This document shows positions 19,009-28,815 of a stretch of DNA of 64,000 bases, piece by piece. Below the pieces are notes generated by a model, which saw only the letters and a program-made list of their open reading frames with translations, was not told the DNA's origin and ran no database searches. The stretch spans positions 1,612,001 to 1,676,000 of the forward strand of contig NZ_JAUSZX010000001.1 of the NCBI RefSeq assembly GCF_030818015.1, given 5' to 3'. This stretch comes from Arthrobacter globiformis. Lineage in GTDB: Bacteria; Actinomycetota; Actinomycetes; Actinomycetales; Micrococcaceae. Within the stretch, counting starts at the first letter, position 1. Every line of letters starts with the position of its first letter. The translations under genes were made by a program, and so were the position numbers.

Positions 19009-20499
19009 GTGAGCCCCGAGAAATCCGGCCCAGCCGCCGTTATCGTCCTAGCTGCAGGTGCCGGTACCCGGATGAAATCCCGTACCCCCAAGATCCTCCA
19101 CGAAATCGGCGGCCGTTCCATGGTGGGCCACGCCCTGCTTGCCGCCCGCAGCATCAGCCCCCGGCGGCTGGCCCTGGTGATCCGGCACGAGCGCGACCGC
19201 GTCGCAGCCCACCTCACCGAACTCGATGCGGACGCCCTGATCGTGGACCAGGACGAAGTTCCCGGCACCGGACGCGCCGTCGAGCTTGCCCTCGAAGCCC
19301 TTGACGCCAAGGAGCCCGTCGCCGGGACCGTCGTGGTCACCTACGGCGATGTTCCGCTGCTCACTGGTGAAATGCTCTCCGAGCTGGTGTCCACCCACGA
19401 GCGCGAGGGCAACGCGATCACGGTGCTCACCGCGATCCTGGACGACGCCACCGGCTACGGCCGCATTCTCCGCGGCGAAGACGGCACCGTGACCGGCATC
19501 CGCGAGCACAAGGACGCCACCGACGCCGAGCGTGCGATCCATGAGATCAACTCCGGAATCTACGCCTTTGACGCTGCCGTCCTCCGGGACACCCTCGGCC
19601 ACGTCACCACCGACAACTCGCAGGGCGAAAAGTACCTGACCGACGTCCTCGGGCTGGCCCGCGAGGCAGGCGGCCGCGTGGCCGCCGTCGTCACCGCCGA
19701 CCGCTGGCAGGTCGAAGGCGCCAACGACCGCGTCCAGCTCGCCGCCCTCGGCGCCGAGCACAACCGCCGGATCGTGGAAGCCTGGATGCGCGCCGGGGTT
19801 AGCGTCGTCGACCCCGCCACCACCTGGATCGACTCCACGGTGACCCTGGCGGAGGACGTCCGGATCCTGCCCAACACCCAGCTGCACGGCGCCACCACGG
19901 TGGCGCGGGACGCCGTCGTCGGCCCCGACTCCACGCTGACCGATGTCAGCATCGGGGAAGGCGCCAAGGTGACCCGCACCCACGGTTCCGGCGCGGAGAT
20001 CGGCGCGGGAGCCAGCGTTGGCCCCTTCACCTACCTGCGCCCGGGAACGGTCCTGGGCGAGACGGGCAAGATCGGCGCGTTCTACGAAACCAAGAACGTC
20101 AGGATCGGCCGCGGCTCCAAGCTGTCCCACCTGGGCTACGCCGGGGACGCTGAAATCGGCGAGGACACCAACATCGGCTGCGGCAACATCACCGCCAACT
20201 ACGACGGCGAGAAGAAGCACCGCACGGTGATCGGCTCGGGCGTGCGCACCGGCTCCAACACAGTATTCGTCGCTCCGGTCACGGTGGGGGACGGTGCCTA
20301 CAGCGGCGCCGGAGCCGTGATCCGCAAGGACGTGCCCGCCGGTGCCCTGGCGCTGTCCATGGCAGCACAGCGCAACGCCGAAGGCTGGGTGGCCGCCAAC
20401 CGCCCCGGCTCGCTGTCCGCGAAACTGGCAGAAGCCGCCGCGGCCCGCGAAGGCCGCACCGATTCCTCAAATTCCCCCGCATCTACAGAAGAGGGCTAG
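19009..20499 (+). CDS. glmU: Bifunctional GlcNAc-1-phosphate uridyltransferase / glucosamine-1-phosphate acetyltransferase
   Basis: GlmU makes UDP-GlcNAc for peptidoglycan in two steps. The 496-residue protein has an N-terminal nucleotidyltransferase domain (VIVLAAGAGTRMKSRTPKILHE near residue 11, VTYGDVPLLTGE near 110) and a C-terminal left-handed beta-helix of hexapeptide repeats from about residue 265. The acetyltransferase signature (GAFYETKNVRIG, LGYAGDAEIGEDTNIGCG) lies near 355-390. The GTG at 19009 is chosen because AAGGAGA lies 8 bases upstream; the frame extends across the tRNA to 18607 and must not be used. The short polar C-terminal tail is variable. prs follows 5 bases after the stop. 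Confidence 0.96.
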   Translation: MSPEKSGPAAVIVLAAGAGTRMKSRTPKILHEIGGRSMVGHALLAARSISPRRLALVIRHERDRVAAHLTELDADALIVDQDEVPGTGRAVELALEALDAKEPVAGTVVVTYGDVPLLTGEMLSELVSTHEREGNAITVLTAILDDATGYGRILRGEDGTVTGIREHKDATDAERAIHEINSGIYAFDAAVLRDTLGHVTTDNSQGEKYLTDVLGLAREAGGRVAAVVTADRWQVEGANDRVQLAALGAEHNRRIVEAWMRAGVSVVDPATTWIDSTVTLAEDVRILPNTQLHGATTVARDAVVGPDSTLTDVSIGEGAKVTRTHGSGAEIGAGASVGPFTYLRPGTVLGETGKIGAFYETKNVRIGRGSKLSHLGYAGDAEIGEDTNIGCGNITANYDGEKKHRTVIGSGVRTGSNTVFVAPVTVGDGAYSGAGAVIRKDVPAGALALSMAAQRNAEGWVAANRPGSLSAKLAEAAAAREGRTDSSNSPASTEEG

Positions 20500-20504
20500 C
20501 AACC

Positions 20505-21485
20505 ATGACCGAAATTACGGCTCACGGCGAGAAGAAACTGGTGCTCGCCGCAGGGCGTGCACACCCGGAGCTTGCCCGGGAGATCGCCAAGGAGCTGGGC
20601 ACGGAACTGCTGCCTGTGGACGCCTACGACTTCGCCAATGGCGAGATCTACGTCCGCGCCGGGGAGAGCGTCCGCGGAACCGATGCCTTCGTCATCCAGG
20701 CCCACCCCGCACCGCTGAACAACTGGCTCATGGAACAGCTGATCATGATCGATTCGCTGAAGCGTGCCTCGGCCAAGCGGATCACCGTGGTTTCGCCGTT
20801 CTACCCGTACTCGCGCCAGGACAAGAAGGGCCGCGGCCGCGAGCCCATCTCCGCCCGCCTCGTGGCCGACATGTACAAGACAGCCGGTGCCGACCGCATC
20901 ATGAGCGTGGACCTGCACACCTCGCAGATCCAGGGCTTCTTCGACGGCCCGGTGGACCACCTCATGGCCATCCCGCTGCTGGCGGACTACATCCGCACCC
21001 GCGTCAGCGCCGACAACATCACAGTGGTCTCCCCGGACACTGGCCGCGTGCGCGTGGCTGAACAGTGGGCCGAACGACTCGGCGGCGCGCCGCTGGCATT
21101 CGTCCACAAGAGCCGCGACCTGACCGTGCCCAACCAGGCCGTGTCCAAGACCGTGGTGGGCCAGATCGAGGGCCGCACGTGCGTGCTCATCGACGACATG
21201 ATCGACACCGGCGGAACCATCTCCGGCGCTGTGCAGGTGCTCAAGAACGCCGGCGCCAAGGACGTCATTATTGCCGCCACGCACGCGGTGTTCTCCGATC
21301 CGGCTGCACAGCGCCTCTCCGAGTCCGGCGCCCGCGAAGTGGTGGTCACCAACACGCTGCCCATCCCCGTGGACAAGCGCTTCCCCGAGCTCACCGTGCT
21401 GTCCATCGCGCCGCTCATCGCCCGGGCCATCCGGGAAGTGTTCGACGACGGATCGGTCACCAGCCTTTTCGACGGCAACGCCTAA
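20505..21485 (+). CDS. prs: Ribose-phosphate pyrophosphokinase (PRPP synthetase)
   Basis: Prs converts ribose 5-phosphate and ATP to PRPP for nucleotide, His and Trp synthesis. The 326-residue class I enzyme shows the ATP/metal region DLHTSQIQGFFDGPVDHL near residue 130, VSPDTGRVRVAEQWAERLG near 170, and the PRPP-binding loop VLIDDMIDTGGTI near 226. The ATG lies 5 bases after glmU with its ribosome-binding site overlapping the glmU end, so the two are co-transcribed and probably coupled. Confidence 0.97.
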   Translation: MTEITAHGEKKLVLAAGRAHPELAREIAKELGTELLPVDAYDFANGEIYVRAGESVRGTDAFVIQAHPAPLNNWLMEQLIMIDSLKRASAKRITVVSPFYPYSRQDKKGRGREPISARLVADMYKTAGADRIMSVDLHTSQIQGFFDGPVDHLMAIPLLADYIRTRVSADNITVVSPDTGRVRVAEQWAERLGGAPLAFVHKSRDLTVPNQAVSKTVVGQIEGRTCVLIDDMIDTGGTISGAVQVLKNAGAKDVIIAATHAVFSDPAAQRLSESGAREVVVTNTLPIPVDKRFPELTVLSIAPLIARAIREVFDDGSVTSLFDGNA

Positions 21486-21551
21486 CGGCGCTGCTTGAAC
21501 TGGGCCCACGCCAGCCGGGTTCCCTGAGCGAGCATAGGGGGCTGGTGGGGA

Positions 21552-21757
21552 CCGTTTTCAGTAAACGGGCCAGGCACTGGTAAGCTTTTTTCGATACCTT
21601 GGCGAGGGAGAGCACCTCCGGAACACCGGACTGCTGGTCTCCGTTATCGACTGGGTCTGAATCACCCTTCTGGTGGGGCCGCCTTCGGGCCGCCCGGCGT
21701 TGAAGGTCACTCCAGACCTCCGCCCTTGCTGAACCAACAATCCACCAGGAGATTCAC
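21552..21757 (+). promoter_or_regulatory. Structured leader upstream of rplY
   Basis: A 272-base gap separates prs and rplY. CCGTTT TCAGT AAACGG (21552-21568) could end prs. TAAGCT near 21581 followed by a T run may be a promoter element. Downstream, CGATA and TATCG can close a region holding GGGAGA/TCTCC and CCGG/CCGG pairings between about 21591 and 21651. GGCC/GGCC around TTCG lies near 21677-21693. AGGAGATT precedes the ATG. It may be a ribosomal-protein autoregulatory leader, by analogy only. Confidence 0.4.
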
Positions 21758-22369
21758 ATGTCTGAGCAGAAGCTCGCAGCAGAAGCACGCACCGAATTCG
21801 GCAAGGGCTTCGCCCGCCGCGCCCGCGCCGCCGGCCAGATCCCCGCCGTGATCTACGGCCACGGCGCAGAGCCCATCCACATCACCCTGCCGGCCAAGGC
21901 CACCACCCTGGCTGTCCGCACGGCCAACGCCCTGCTGTCCCTGGACCTCAACGGTGAAGGCCACCTGGCCCTCGTCAAGGACGTCCAGCGCGACCCCATC
22001 AAGCAGATCATCGAGCACATCGACCTGCTGACCGTCCGCCAGGGCGAGAAGGTCACCGTGGACGTTCCCGTGCACCTTTCCGGTGAAACCGCCCCGGGCA
22101 CCGCGCACAACCTGGAACTGACCGTCGTCTCCCTCGAGGCCGAGGCAACCCACCTGCCCGAGTCCGTTGAGGTCAACATCGAGGGCCGCGCCGCCGGCGA
22201 ACACATCCACGCCTCCGACCTCGTGCTCCCCAAGGGTGCCGTCCTGCTGACCGACGCCGAGGCTCTGGTCGTCAACGTCTCCGAGGCCACGGCAGCGGCC
22301 GAAGGAGAGGGCGAAGCCGAGGAAGCCGCCGCAGCAGAGGCTCCGGCCGAAGAAGCTGCTGCCGAGTAA
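21758..22369 (+). CDS. rplY: 50S ribosomal protein L25/general stress protein Ctc
   Basis: A 203-residue long-form L25 (TL5/CTC type) that binds 5S rRNA. The N-terminal RNA-binding domain (KLAAEARTEFGKGFARRARAAG, then IPAVIYGHG near residue 28) is followed by the C-terminal beta-rich domain (VPVHLSGETAPGT, ASDLVLPKGAVLLTD) and an Ala/Glu-rich acidic tail of about 30 residues. The start has a strong AGGAGATTC-type site. Position between prs and pth is the usual actinobacterial order. Confidence 0.96.
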   Translation: MSEQKLAAEARTEFGKGFARRARAAGQIPAVIYGHGAEPIHITLPAKATTLAVRTANALLSLDLNGEGHLALVKDVQRDPIKQIIEHIDLLTVRQGEKVTVDVPVHLSGETAPGTAHNLELTVVSLEAEATHLPESVEVNIEGRAAGEHIHASDLVLPKGAVLLTDAEALVVNVSEATAAAEGEGEAEEAAAAEAPAEEAAAE

Positions 22370-22410
22370 TTCGCGCACAACCCTTCCCGCGTTACAGACA
22401 GCGCGGACCG

Positions 22411-22439
22411 GTGGCCGGGTCCTTTCTGGGCCCGGCCAC
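22411..22439 (+). terminator. Hairpin after rplY
   Basis: GTGGCCGGG and CCCGGCCAC (9 base pairs) flank an 11-base loop. No T run follows; a plausible U-less terminator. Confidence 0.5.
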
Positions 22440-22475
22440 TGCTGTCACTGCCCCACTTGCGTGCAAACCCCGCCT

Positions 22476-22481
22476 TAGGAT
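22476..22481 (+). promoter_or_regulatory. Leaderless -10 (TAGGAT) of pth
   Basis: TAGGAT is followed by TGATTC and then the ATG at 22488. No Shine-Dalgarno is present. Confidence 0.65.
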
Positions 22482-22487
22482 TGATTC

Positions 22488-23072
22488 ATGACTGACACCT
22501 GGCTGATCGTAGGCCTTGGCAACCCCGGACCCGAGTACAGCGGCAACCGGCACAACGTCGGCCAGATGGTGCTGGACGGGCTGGCCGGACGGATCGGCGG
22601 GAAGTTCAAGGCGCACAAGGTCAGGGCCCTGGTCCTAGAAGGCCGGCTGGGTATCGGCGGTCCCCGCGTGGTGCTCGCCAAGCCTGGCACGTACATGAAC
22701 GTCTCCGGCGGTCCGGTGTCCGCACTTGCCAGGTTTTACGACGTCGGGCCGTCCCGCGTGGTGGCCGTCCATGACGAGATTGACATCCCCTTTAATACGG
22801 TGAAGCTGAAGATCGGCGGCGGTGAGGGAGGGCACAACGGTCTCAGGGACATCTCCAAGGCCCTCGCCACCAAGGACTACATCCGCGTCCGGGTGGGGGT
22901 CGGCCGGCCGCCGGGCCGGATGGACACCGCCGACTACGTGCTCAGGGACTTCGGCACCACGGAAAAGAAGGAACTGCCCTTCCTGCTCGAAGACGCCGCC
23001 GACGCCGTCGAACTCCTCATCAGGGAGGGGCTGACGGCCGCGCAGCAGCAGTTCCACACCGCCAGGGTGTAA
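22488..23072 (+). CDS. pth: Peptidyl-tRNA hydrolase
   Basis: Pth cleaves peptidyl-tRNAs released from stalled ribosomes. The 194-residue protein contains LIVGLGNPGPEYSGNRHNVGQMVLD (Asn and catalytic His near residues 12-23), KPGTYMNVSGGPV near 66, VVHDE-like AVHDEIDIPFNTVKLK near 93, GGGEGGHNGLRDI near 108, and VRVGVGRPPG near 133. Length and motif order are normal. The leaderless promoter suggests it is transcribed separately from rplY. Confidence 0.97.
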   Translation: MTDTWLIVGLGNPGPEYSGNRHNVGQMVLDGLAGRIGGKFKAHKVRALVLEGRLGIGGPRVVLAKPGTYMNVSGGPVSALARFYDVGPSRVVAVHDEIDIPFNTVKLKIGGGEGGHNGLRDISKALATKDYIRVRVGVGRPPGRMDTADYVLRDFGTTEKKELPFLLEDAADAVELLIREGLTAAQQQFHTARV

Positions 23073-23246
23073 CGCCCTTCGCCACGGTGTCTCCTCCCCG
23101 CCGCCCCAACCCTCAAGCTCGCATCAAGGTCTGCGAAATGTGAACGCAGTGCCCTATATCCCTGCAAAGTAACGGGGTAGTCTACTTTCTAAGCGGGGGA
23201 GGCGATGGAGCCTTTATCCTGCCTGGCGGGATGTAAGGAAAAGTTC

Positions 23247-25985
23247 ATGTCAATTGAGCCACTGAGCTGGGGACGTGGGTCTACGGCGGGCGTGCTGGCG
23301 GGACCGGCGGGCGTCGCGGGCGGGACGGACCTCCAACGATGGTCGGTTCCGGCGCGGAGCGCAGACCTTGACGCCATCCGCACTGCGCTGACAGATCCTG
23401 AGTCCCTGGGCGTAGTTATCACCGGTGCCCGCGGTGTGGGGAAATCCTCGCTCGCCCGCACCGCCGTAGCCGAGCTCGGTCCCGACGTCTGGGCGCTTCA
23501 GCTGCGCAGCCCCCTGTCCGGCTCACAAACCTCGTACGGCTGCCTCGCCTTCCTCCTGGCGAGGCTTCCGCAGTCCGCGATGGCTTCACCCACCGCCATC
23601 CTCCAGGGCATCACCTCCCTGATCCGGTCCGACGCCGCGGGCCGCGACTGCGTCATCACCCTGGACACCACCGGCCAGATCGATGACATGAGTGCCGGCG
23701 TCATCCTGAACATCATGCTGACGCACACCGCCCGCGTCATCGCCATCGCACCCAGCACCAGCGACCTTCCGGCGGACTTCCACTGGCTGCTCACCGACCG
23801 GCGGCTGACGGAAGTTCGGCTGGACAACCTCAACGAACTGCAGACCCGGCAGGTGCTGCTGACCCTGCTGGGCCACCGGGTCTCGGCCTCGCTCGTGAGC
23901 ACCTACCACTCGATCGTGGGCGGCAATCCGCTCCTGCTGAAGGCGCTCGTCACGGAGCAGCAGCAGTCAGGAAACCTCGTCCTATCGGATTCCGTCTGGA
24001 CCCTGCGGGACAGGGTGGTGCTCGACGGCGCCACCAGCCTGGATGACATCGTGCGGTCCCGCTGGTCCCGGGAAGAGCCGAAAACCCGCGAAGTCATTGA
24101 GATGCTTGCCTGTGCACGGCGTGTCCCGCTGACCAGGCTGACCGACATCTACGGCACAGCCACCGTGGCCGACATGGAGGACGCCGGGCTGCTGACGGTG
24201 GCCGACACCGGGGACCGTTGGGTCTCCCTGCGGGAACAGTACCTTGGGGACGTGGTGCGCTCCTGGCTAAGCATCTCCCGCCGTCGTGAACTCCGGACCC
24301 TGTTGCTGGGCGGCCACGAACCCGAGCTGTCCGCCCTGACCATGGAGGAACGGATCGAGTTCGCCGCCTGGACCAAGGAGTGCCAGGCCGAGCTCAGCCC
24401 TGCCATGGCGGTGGCCGCAGCGGAGGCGGCGGTGCTGCTCTTTGACCCGCGGTTCGCGATCTCCTGCGTTGAAGACATCAAGAAGACCGACGACGTCTGG
24501 GTGGAAGCGCAGCTGCACAAGGCGACTGCGTACCTGCTGCTCGACCTGCCGCTGCAGGCCATGGCCTCGCTGGAGGACATTTCCCGGGTGCAGCTGGATG
24601 CGCTCAGTGAGGAGGCCTTCGCCCGCGTGGTGGCAGCCAAGAGCCGGGTCATGGTGTGGCTGCCGGAACTGTGCGGCCAGGTGCCGGACGAGCTGGCGGC
24701 GGCCCGCAAGCGGCTTGGCGTTGGCGCAGGGGTGGCATCCAGCTGGCCCGATCCGCTTGGCACGGCCGCCAACGTCATTGCCCTGGCGGAGTTTGAATAC
24801 AAGTCCTTCATCGGCGACTACGACTCCATGATCGGCGAGCTGGAGAAAGCCTCCGACCCGGCGGTCAACAAGGACCCGGCCTTCAGGATCCAGGCAGCAC
24901 TGCTCCTGATGCTCGCCCTGTCGGCGGTCGGCCGGGAAATGGACGCCCTCCAGCTCATGCGCCGGGTCGGCGGGCAGCTCTCGGATGCGGGTCCGCTGAC
25001 CGGCCTGCGGGAACGGTTCGCGATGACGGCGTTCAACGTGCTGCTGCAGGCCGGCCAGTGGAAACGGTGCCTGGAACTCGTCGGGCCGCCCAAGGGGCAG
25101 GAGGAGCGCCGGCTGGCCTACCGGACATCTGCCACGGAGCTGGCCGCCGGCATCGCCTACGTTTTCTCAGGCCGTGGTGCGGCGGCCCTGGATTCGCTGC
25201 TGTCCGCCGTCGCCCAGCTCGAGCTCCGCCCGGTGCTGAACATGCTGCAGGCCGCCTACGCCGCCACGGCCTTCGCCTACGCCCAGATCGGCAACGCCGG
25301 GCAGGCGCACAAATACCTCGACAAGCTCCACGGGGTGCGCGGCCACTGCAACTTTGGCACCGTGTTCGTCACCGAGTTCTGTGCGGACATGGCGGGGCGG
25401 TGGCTGGGGGACACCGACGCCGTGAAGCGTCTGCTCGAGGCAGCACACCGCGACATCGATGCCGGCCGGTACACGCTGGCGGGCATCAGCCTGCTCGGAG
25501 CGACCGTGAACGGGACCGATGAGGACTTCCGCCTGATGGAGGAGGTGGCGGGCCACCGCCAAGGTACCCTCGCCGAGATCTCACGCCTCATCGCCGTGGG
25601 CACCCGCACCAAGGACGCCAAGGTTCTTTTGGAAGGCGCGCACCTGTGCGCCGAACTGGAGCTCGACGCCGTTGAGGCCCGGTGCGTTGCGCTCGCCGTA
25701 GACTTTGCCCGCCACTCCGGCGATTCTGCCTCCGCCCGCGTTGCCCAGGCCCGGCTGGACAGCCTCACCGCCACGGTGCCCAGCCTCCCGATCGTTCCCA
25801 GCAGCGGCAGCCCGCTCCTTACCGCACGTGAACGCCAGATCTCCCGGCTGGCCGGAAGGGGCGTATCCAACCGGGACATCGCCCTGGAGATGGGCGTATC
25901 AGTCCGAACGGTGGAGGGCCACCTGTACCAGGTGTTCACCAAGCTCGGCGTGACATCCAGGGGTGATCTGCCTGGCCTCGTCTAA
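23247..25985 (+). CDS. LuxR-family regulator of the LAL type (AAA+ NTPase with C-terminal LuxR HTH)
   Basis: A 912-residue large ATP-binding LuxR-type regulator. The ATG at 23247 is chosen because AAGGA lies 7 bases upstream; the frame is open to 23205. The Walker A loop GARGVGKSS is at residues 60-68. A long helical middle region of TPR-like composition follows, and the C-terminal LuxR helix-turn-helix (TARERQISRLAGRGVSNRDI, then VSVRTVEGHLYQVFTKLGV) fills the last 55 residues. Such proteins couple nucleotide and effector binding to promoter activation. No target is obvious. A second LAL follows in tandem, overlapping by 23 bases. Confidence 0.88.
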   Translation: MSIEPLSWGRGSTAGVLAGPAGVAGGTDLQRWSVPARSADLDAIRTALTDPESLGVVITGARGVGKSSLARTAVAELGPDVWALQLRSPLSGSQTSYGCLAFLLARLPQSAMASPTAILQGITSLIRSDAAGRDCVITLDTTGQIDDMSAGVILNIMLTHTARVIAIAPSTSDLPADFHWLLTDRRLTEVRLDNLNELQTRQVLLTLLGHRVSASLVSTYHSIVGGNPLLLKALVTEQQQSGNLVLSDSVWTLRDRVVLDGATSLDDIVRSRWSREEPKTREVIEMLACARRVPLTRLTDIYGTATVADMEDAGLLTVADTGDRWVSLREQYLGDVVRSWLSISRRRELRTLLLGGHEPELSALTMEERIEFAAWTKECQAELSPAMAVAAAEAAVLLFDPRFAISCVEDIKKTDDVWVEAQLHKATAYLLLDLPLQAMASLEDISRVQLDALSEEAFARVVAAKSRVMVWLPELCGQVPDELAAARKRLGVGAGVASSWPDPLGTAANVIALAEFEYKSFIGDYDSMIGELEKASDPAVNKDPAFRIQAALLLMLALSAVGREMDALQLMRRVGGQLSDAGPLTGLRERFAMTAFNVLLQAGQWKRCLELVGPPKGQEERRLAYRTSATELAAGIAYVFSGRGAAALDSLLSAVAQLELRPVLNMLQAAYAATAFAYAQIGNAGQAHKYLDKLHGVRGHCNFGTVFVTEFCADMAGRWLGDTDAVKRLLEAAHRDIDAGRYTLAGISLLGATVNGTDEDFRLMEEVAGHRQGTLAEISRLIAVGTRTKDAKVLLEGAHLCAELELDAVEARCVALAVDFARHSGDSASARVAQARLDSLTATVPSLPIVPSSGSPLLTARERQISRLAGRGVSNRDIALEMGVSVRTVEGHLYQVFTKLGVTSRGDLPGLV

Positions 25986-28725
25986 CAGCTCCCCATCAAA
26001 CAGCGCGTCGCCCAACCCTTCGTCCCACGGCGGCTCGTCCAATGGCCGCGGTGCAGAAGCGGAATCCGAACTCCGCCAGCTCACAGGCCGCCGTGAAGCG
26101 ATAGAGCATGTCTGCACCATAATCCGCAGCCGTGCCAGCCAGGCGGTCTACCTGATGGCAGGCCCCGGCGTGGGAAAGACATCGGTGACGGACGCCGTGC
26201 GGGAGAAGCTGGCGGCAGAGATGACCGTGCTCCGCATCCACGGCAGCTCCTCTCTGGCCAAGGTCCCCTACGGCGTGCTGGCGCCCTACACGTCCGGGCT
26301 CGCCCCGGAGGAAGCGGACTCGCCGATCGCGGTGCTGCGGGCCGTCTGGGCCCACTTCCAGGAGCTGAAGGGCGGCGGCCTCAAAGGCGGCAACGACGCC
26401 CCGGTGCTCCTGGTGGTGGACGACGCCCACCACCTCGACGACGCCACGGCCAGCATGGTGGTAGACATGACGTCGGCAGGCTGGGCGACCGTGCTGGCAG
26501 CCGGACGGCCGCGGCCGGGCCTGCCCCAGGCCCTGAACCAGCTCTGGTATGACGGCCTGGCCGAACGCATCGATCTCCGGCCGCTCAACGGCGAGCAGGT
26601 CAGGGAGGTAGTGGAACACACTCTCCAGGGGACTGTTCCCGTGAGCACCGTCCAGTCGCTGTGGTCCGCTTCGGGCGGCAACCCGCTGCTCCTCGATTGC
26701 CTGCTGAGTGACGCAACAGCCGCCGGAACCCTGGTCCAGCGGAACGGGATCTGGGTGCTGCTCGGACCGTTGCCGGCCGACGGACCCAGGCTTTCGGATC
26801 TCGTGGCCAAGGATCTCCTCCGGAGAACGCCGGAGGAACAGGATGCGCTCAAGATGATCGCCCTGGCGGAGCCGGTGCCCAGGGGCCTGATCGAGGACGT
26901 CTGCGGCGCCGGCGTCGTACGTTCATTGCTGGATAACCAGGTGGTGAGCGAATCAACCGCGACGCATACCGAGTTGCGGCTCACCCATGCCATCCTGGGC
27001 GAATCGACGCGGCGCCAGGTGTCCGTCTCGCGGAGCCTGCAGCTACGGCAGAAGCTTGACGCCCACCTGGACCCCGCAGCCGCAAGCGCTGAGGGCAGGC
27101 TGCGGCTGGTCCAATGGTCGCTGGAGTGCGGCCTGGAGGTGCCCGACCGGGACCTTCTGAACGCCGGCCTGCTGGCTGCGACCACGTTCAATAATGCCGG
27201 CGCCCGGCTCATGGCCGGTCACGTGCGTGCACCGGTGCTGCAGGCCCACGCGCTCTCCATCACAGCGCGGGCCCACTTCAATGAAGGGAAGTACCGCGAG
27301 GCCGCCGAACTCCTTGACGGCTGCTGGCTTGATCTGGCGGGGGATCCGGAAGCTCCGCAGGTGCTCATGCTCAGGGCGTCATCCCACATGGCTCTGGGAA
27401 AGTCCGTGCCGTCGCTCCGGGCTGAATCGCGCCACCAGCTGGAGGAGGCCGGAATCGCCCCCGACGATGCGTGGCAGGACAGGATCCACGAACTGCTGGA
27501 GATGGCGGCCGCCGGGGACCATGAAGGCATTGGTGCTGTCGTCGCGGCGCTGGGGACCACGGATCCGGAGACTGCATCCGGCGTTGAGGCAACACTGCAC
27601 GCCGTGGCGCAGGCCCTGCTTGCCCAGGCGCTGGTTGCTGCCGGCCGGTCACACCAGGCCCACGCCGCTGCGGCGGCGGCCGGCCCCTTCCTGCACGCGC
27701 TCAGCGGCGGCCTCTATTTCTTCAATGAGTTTGTCCTGACCCGACTGGCGATCAGCACCCTCGCTGCCGGCAACTGGGAATCGGCCGAACATGAACTGTC
27801 CGGATACCCGGCTGAGCGCACCGAGGGCGCTTCGACCTTTGGCGGCGGTATCCAGGCACTGCGAGGCCTTGGACTGCTGCGGCAGGGGCAGCTGGAGCGC
27901 GCCTACCAGGTCCTCCTGCCCGCTGTCGAGGCGCTTCGGGTCAATGACCCGCTGCAGGAATTCAGGTTCGGCTCGTCGCTTGCCTTCTACGCCGCTGCAC
28001 GGCTGGGCGACACCGCCCAGGCGAAGCGGCTCGAACAGGACTTCATCTCCGCCAGGCACGCGAGCGGACCCGGCTGCGACGCAGTCGCGGAAGCCTATGC
28101 GGCCGCCGCGGCTGAATACCTTGACCGGAAGGGCAGCGGACTGGACAGGCTCCGTGAGCTCGCGGGGTCCGAGTCAGTTACCGACCATCCAGGAACCAGG
28201 ATGGAGTGCCTCATCCTTTGCTCGGATCTTGGCGAGCATTCTCTGGCGCAGGAACTCGCCGCCCTCGCCGCTACCGTTGAGGGCCGGTGGGCTGCCGGCT
28301 GGCGGCAGCTCGCCCAGGCCTGGGCCTCGGAAGACGCCGATGTCCTCATGGACACGGCCGCCGCCCTGGAGGAGGCGGGCCTGCTGAACCTGGCGCGCGA
28401 GGCGTACGCCAGGGCCGGTGCCCTGCTGGACGCGGCGGGGGAGCGGCGCCGAGCCCGCCAGGCGATCGCGCACCGGGAGAAATGCGACCAAGAGCTCGGG
28501 GAGCGCTTCCGGGAGAGCCCGTTTGTGGCCTCGGTCCCCAGTGTCCACCTGACCCGCCGGGAGCGGGACATCGTTGAGCTGGCGGTGCAGGGCCTCTCCG
28601 ACCGCGAGATCGCGCAGCAGCTGATGGTGTCCGTGCGGACCGTCGAGGGGCACCTGTACCGCAGCTACGTCAAGCTCGGCGTCCGCCGGCGTGACGAGCT
28701 CGCGCTTGCCCTTCCGAAGAAGTAG
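25963..28725 (+). CDS. LuxR-family regulator of the LAL type, tandem paralogue
   Basis: A 920-residue homologue of the preceding gene. After a Ser/Asn-rich start it has Walker A GPGVGKT (residues 67-73), Walker B VLLVVDDAHHLDDAT near 147, a long alpha-helical central region, and a C-terminal LuxR HTH (LTRRERDIVELAVQGLSDREI, VSVRTVEGHLYRSYVKLGV). The GTG at 25963 overlaps the end of the first LAL, implying co-translation. The start is uncertain because AGGG touches the GTG, and later start codons are possible. Downstream lies a palindrome-bearing spacer that may hold operators. Confidence 0.87.
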   Translation: MICLASSNSSPSNSASPNPSSHGGSSNGRGAEAESELRQLTGRREAIEHVCTIIRSRASQAVYLMAGPGVGKTSVTDAVREKLAAEMTVLRIHGSSSLAKVPYGVLAPYTSGLAPEEADSPIAVLRAVWAHFQELKGGGLKGGNDAPVLLVVDDAHHLDDATASMVVDMTSAGWATVLAAGRPRPGLPQALNQLWYDGLAERIDLRPLNGEQVREVVEHTLQGTVPVSTVQSLWSASGGNPLLLDCLLSDATAAGTLVQRNGIWVLLGPLPADGPRLSDLVAKDLLRRTPEEQDALKMIALAEPVPRGLIEDVCGAGVVRSLLDNQVVSESTATHTELRLTHAILGESTRRQVSVSRSLQLRQKLDAHLDPAAASAEGRLRLVQWSLECGLEVPDRDLLNAGLLAATTFNNAGARLMAGHVRAPVLQAHALSITARAHFNEGKYREAAELLDGCWLDLAGDPEAPQVLMLRASSHMALGKSVPSLRAESRHQLEEAGIAPDDAWQDRIHELLEMAAAGDHEGIGAVVAALGTTDPETASGVEATLHAVAQALLAQALVAAGRSHQAHAAAAAAGPFLHALSGGLYFFNEFVLTRLAISTLAAGNWESAEHELSGYPAERTEGASTFGGGIQALRGLGLLRQGQLERAYQVLLPAVEALRVNDPLQEFRFGSSLAFYAAARLGDTAQAKRLEQDFISARHASGPGCDAVAEAYAAAAAEYLDRKGSGLDRLRELAGSESVTDHPGTRMECLILCSDLGEHSLAQELAALAATVEGRWAAGWRQLAQAWASEDADVLMDTAAALEEAGLLNLAREAYARAGALLDAAGERRRARQAIAHREKCDQELGERFRESPFVASVPSVHLTRRERDIVELAVQGLSDREIAQQLMVSVRTVEGHLYRSYVKLGVRRRDELALALPKK

Positions 28726-28815
28726 CACGCTTCCCAAGCTGATTTTTTTCTGGCCCCTCCGGGCAAAATCCGCGCGGTTGCGCGCCGGGCATGGCTACCT
28801 GCGGGAACCAGTAGT

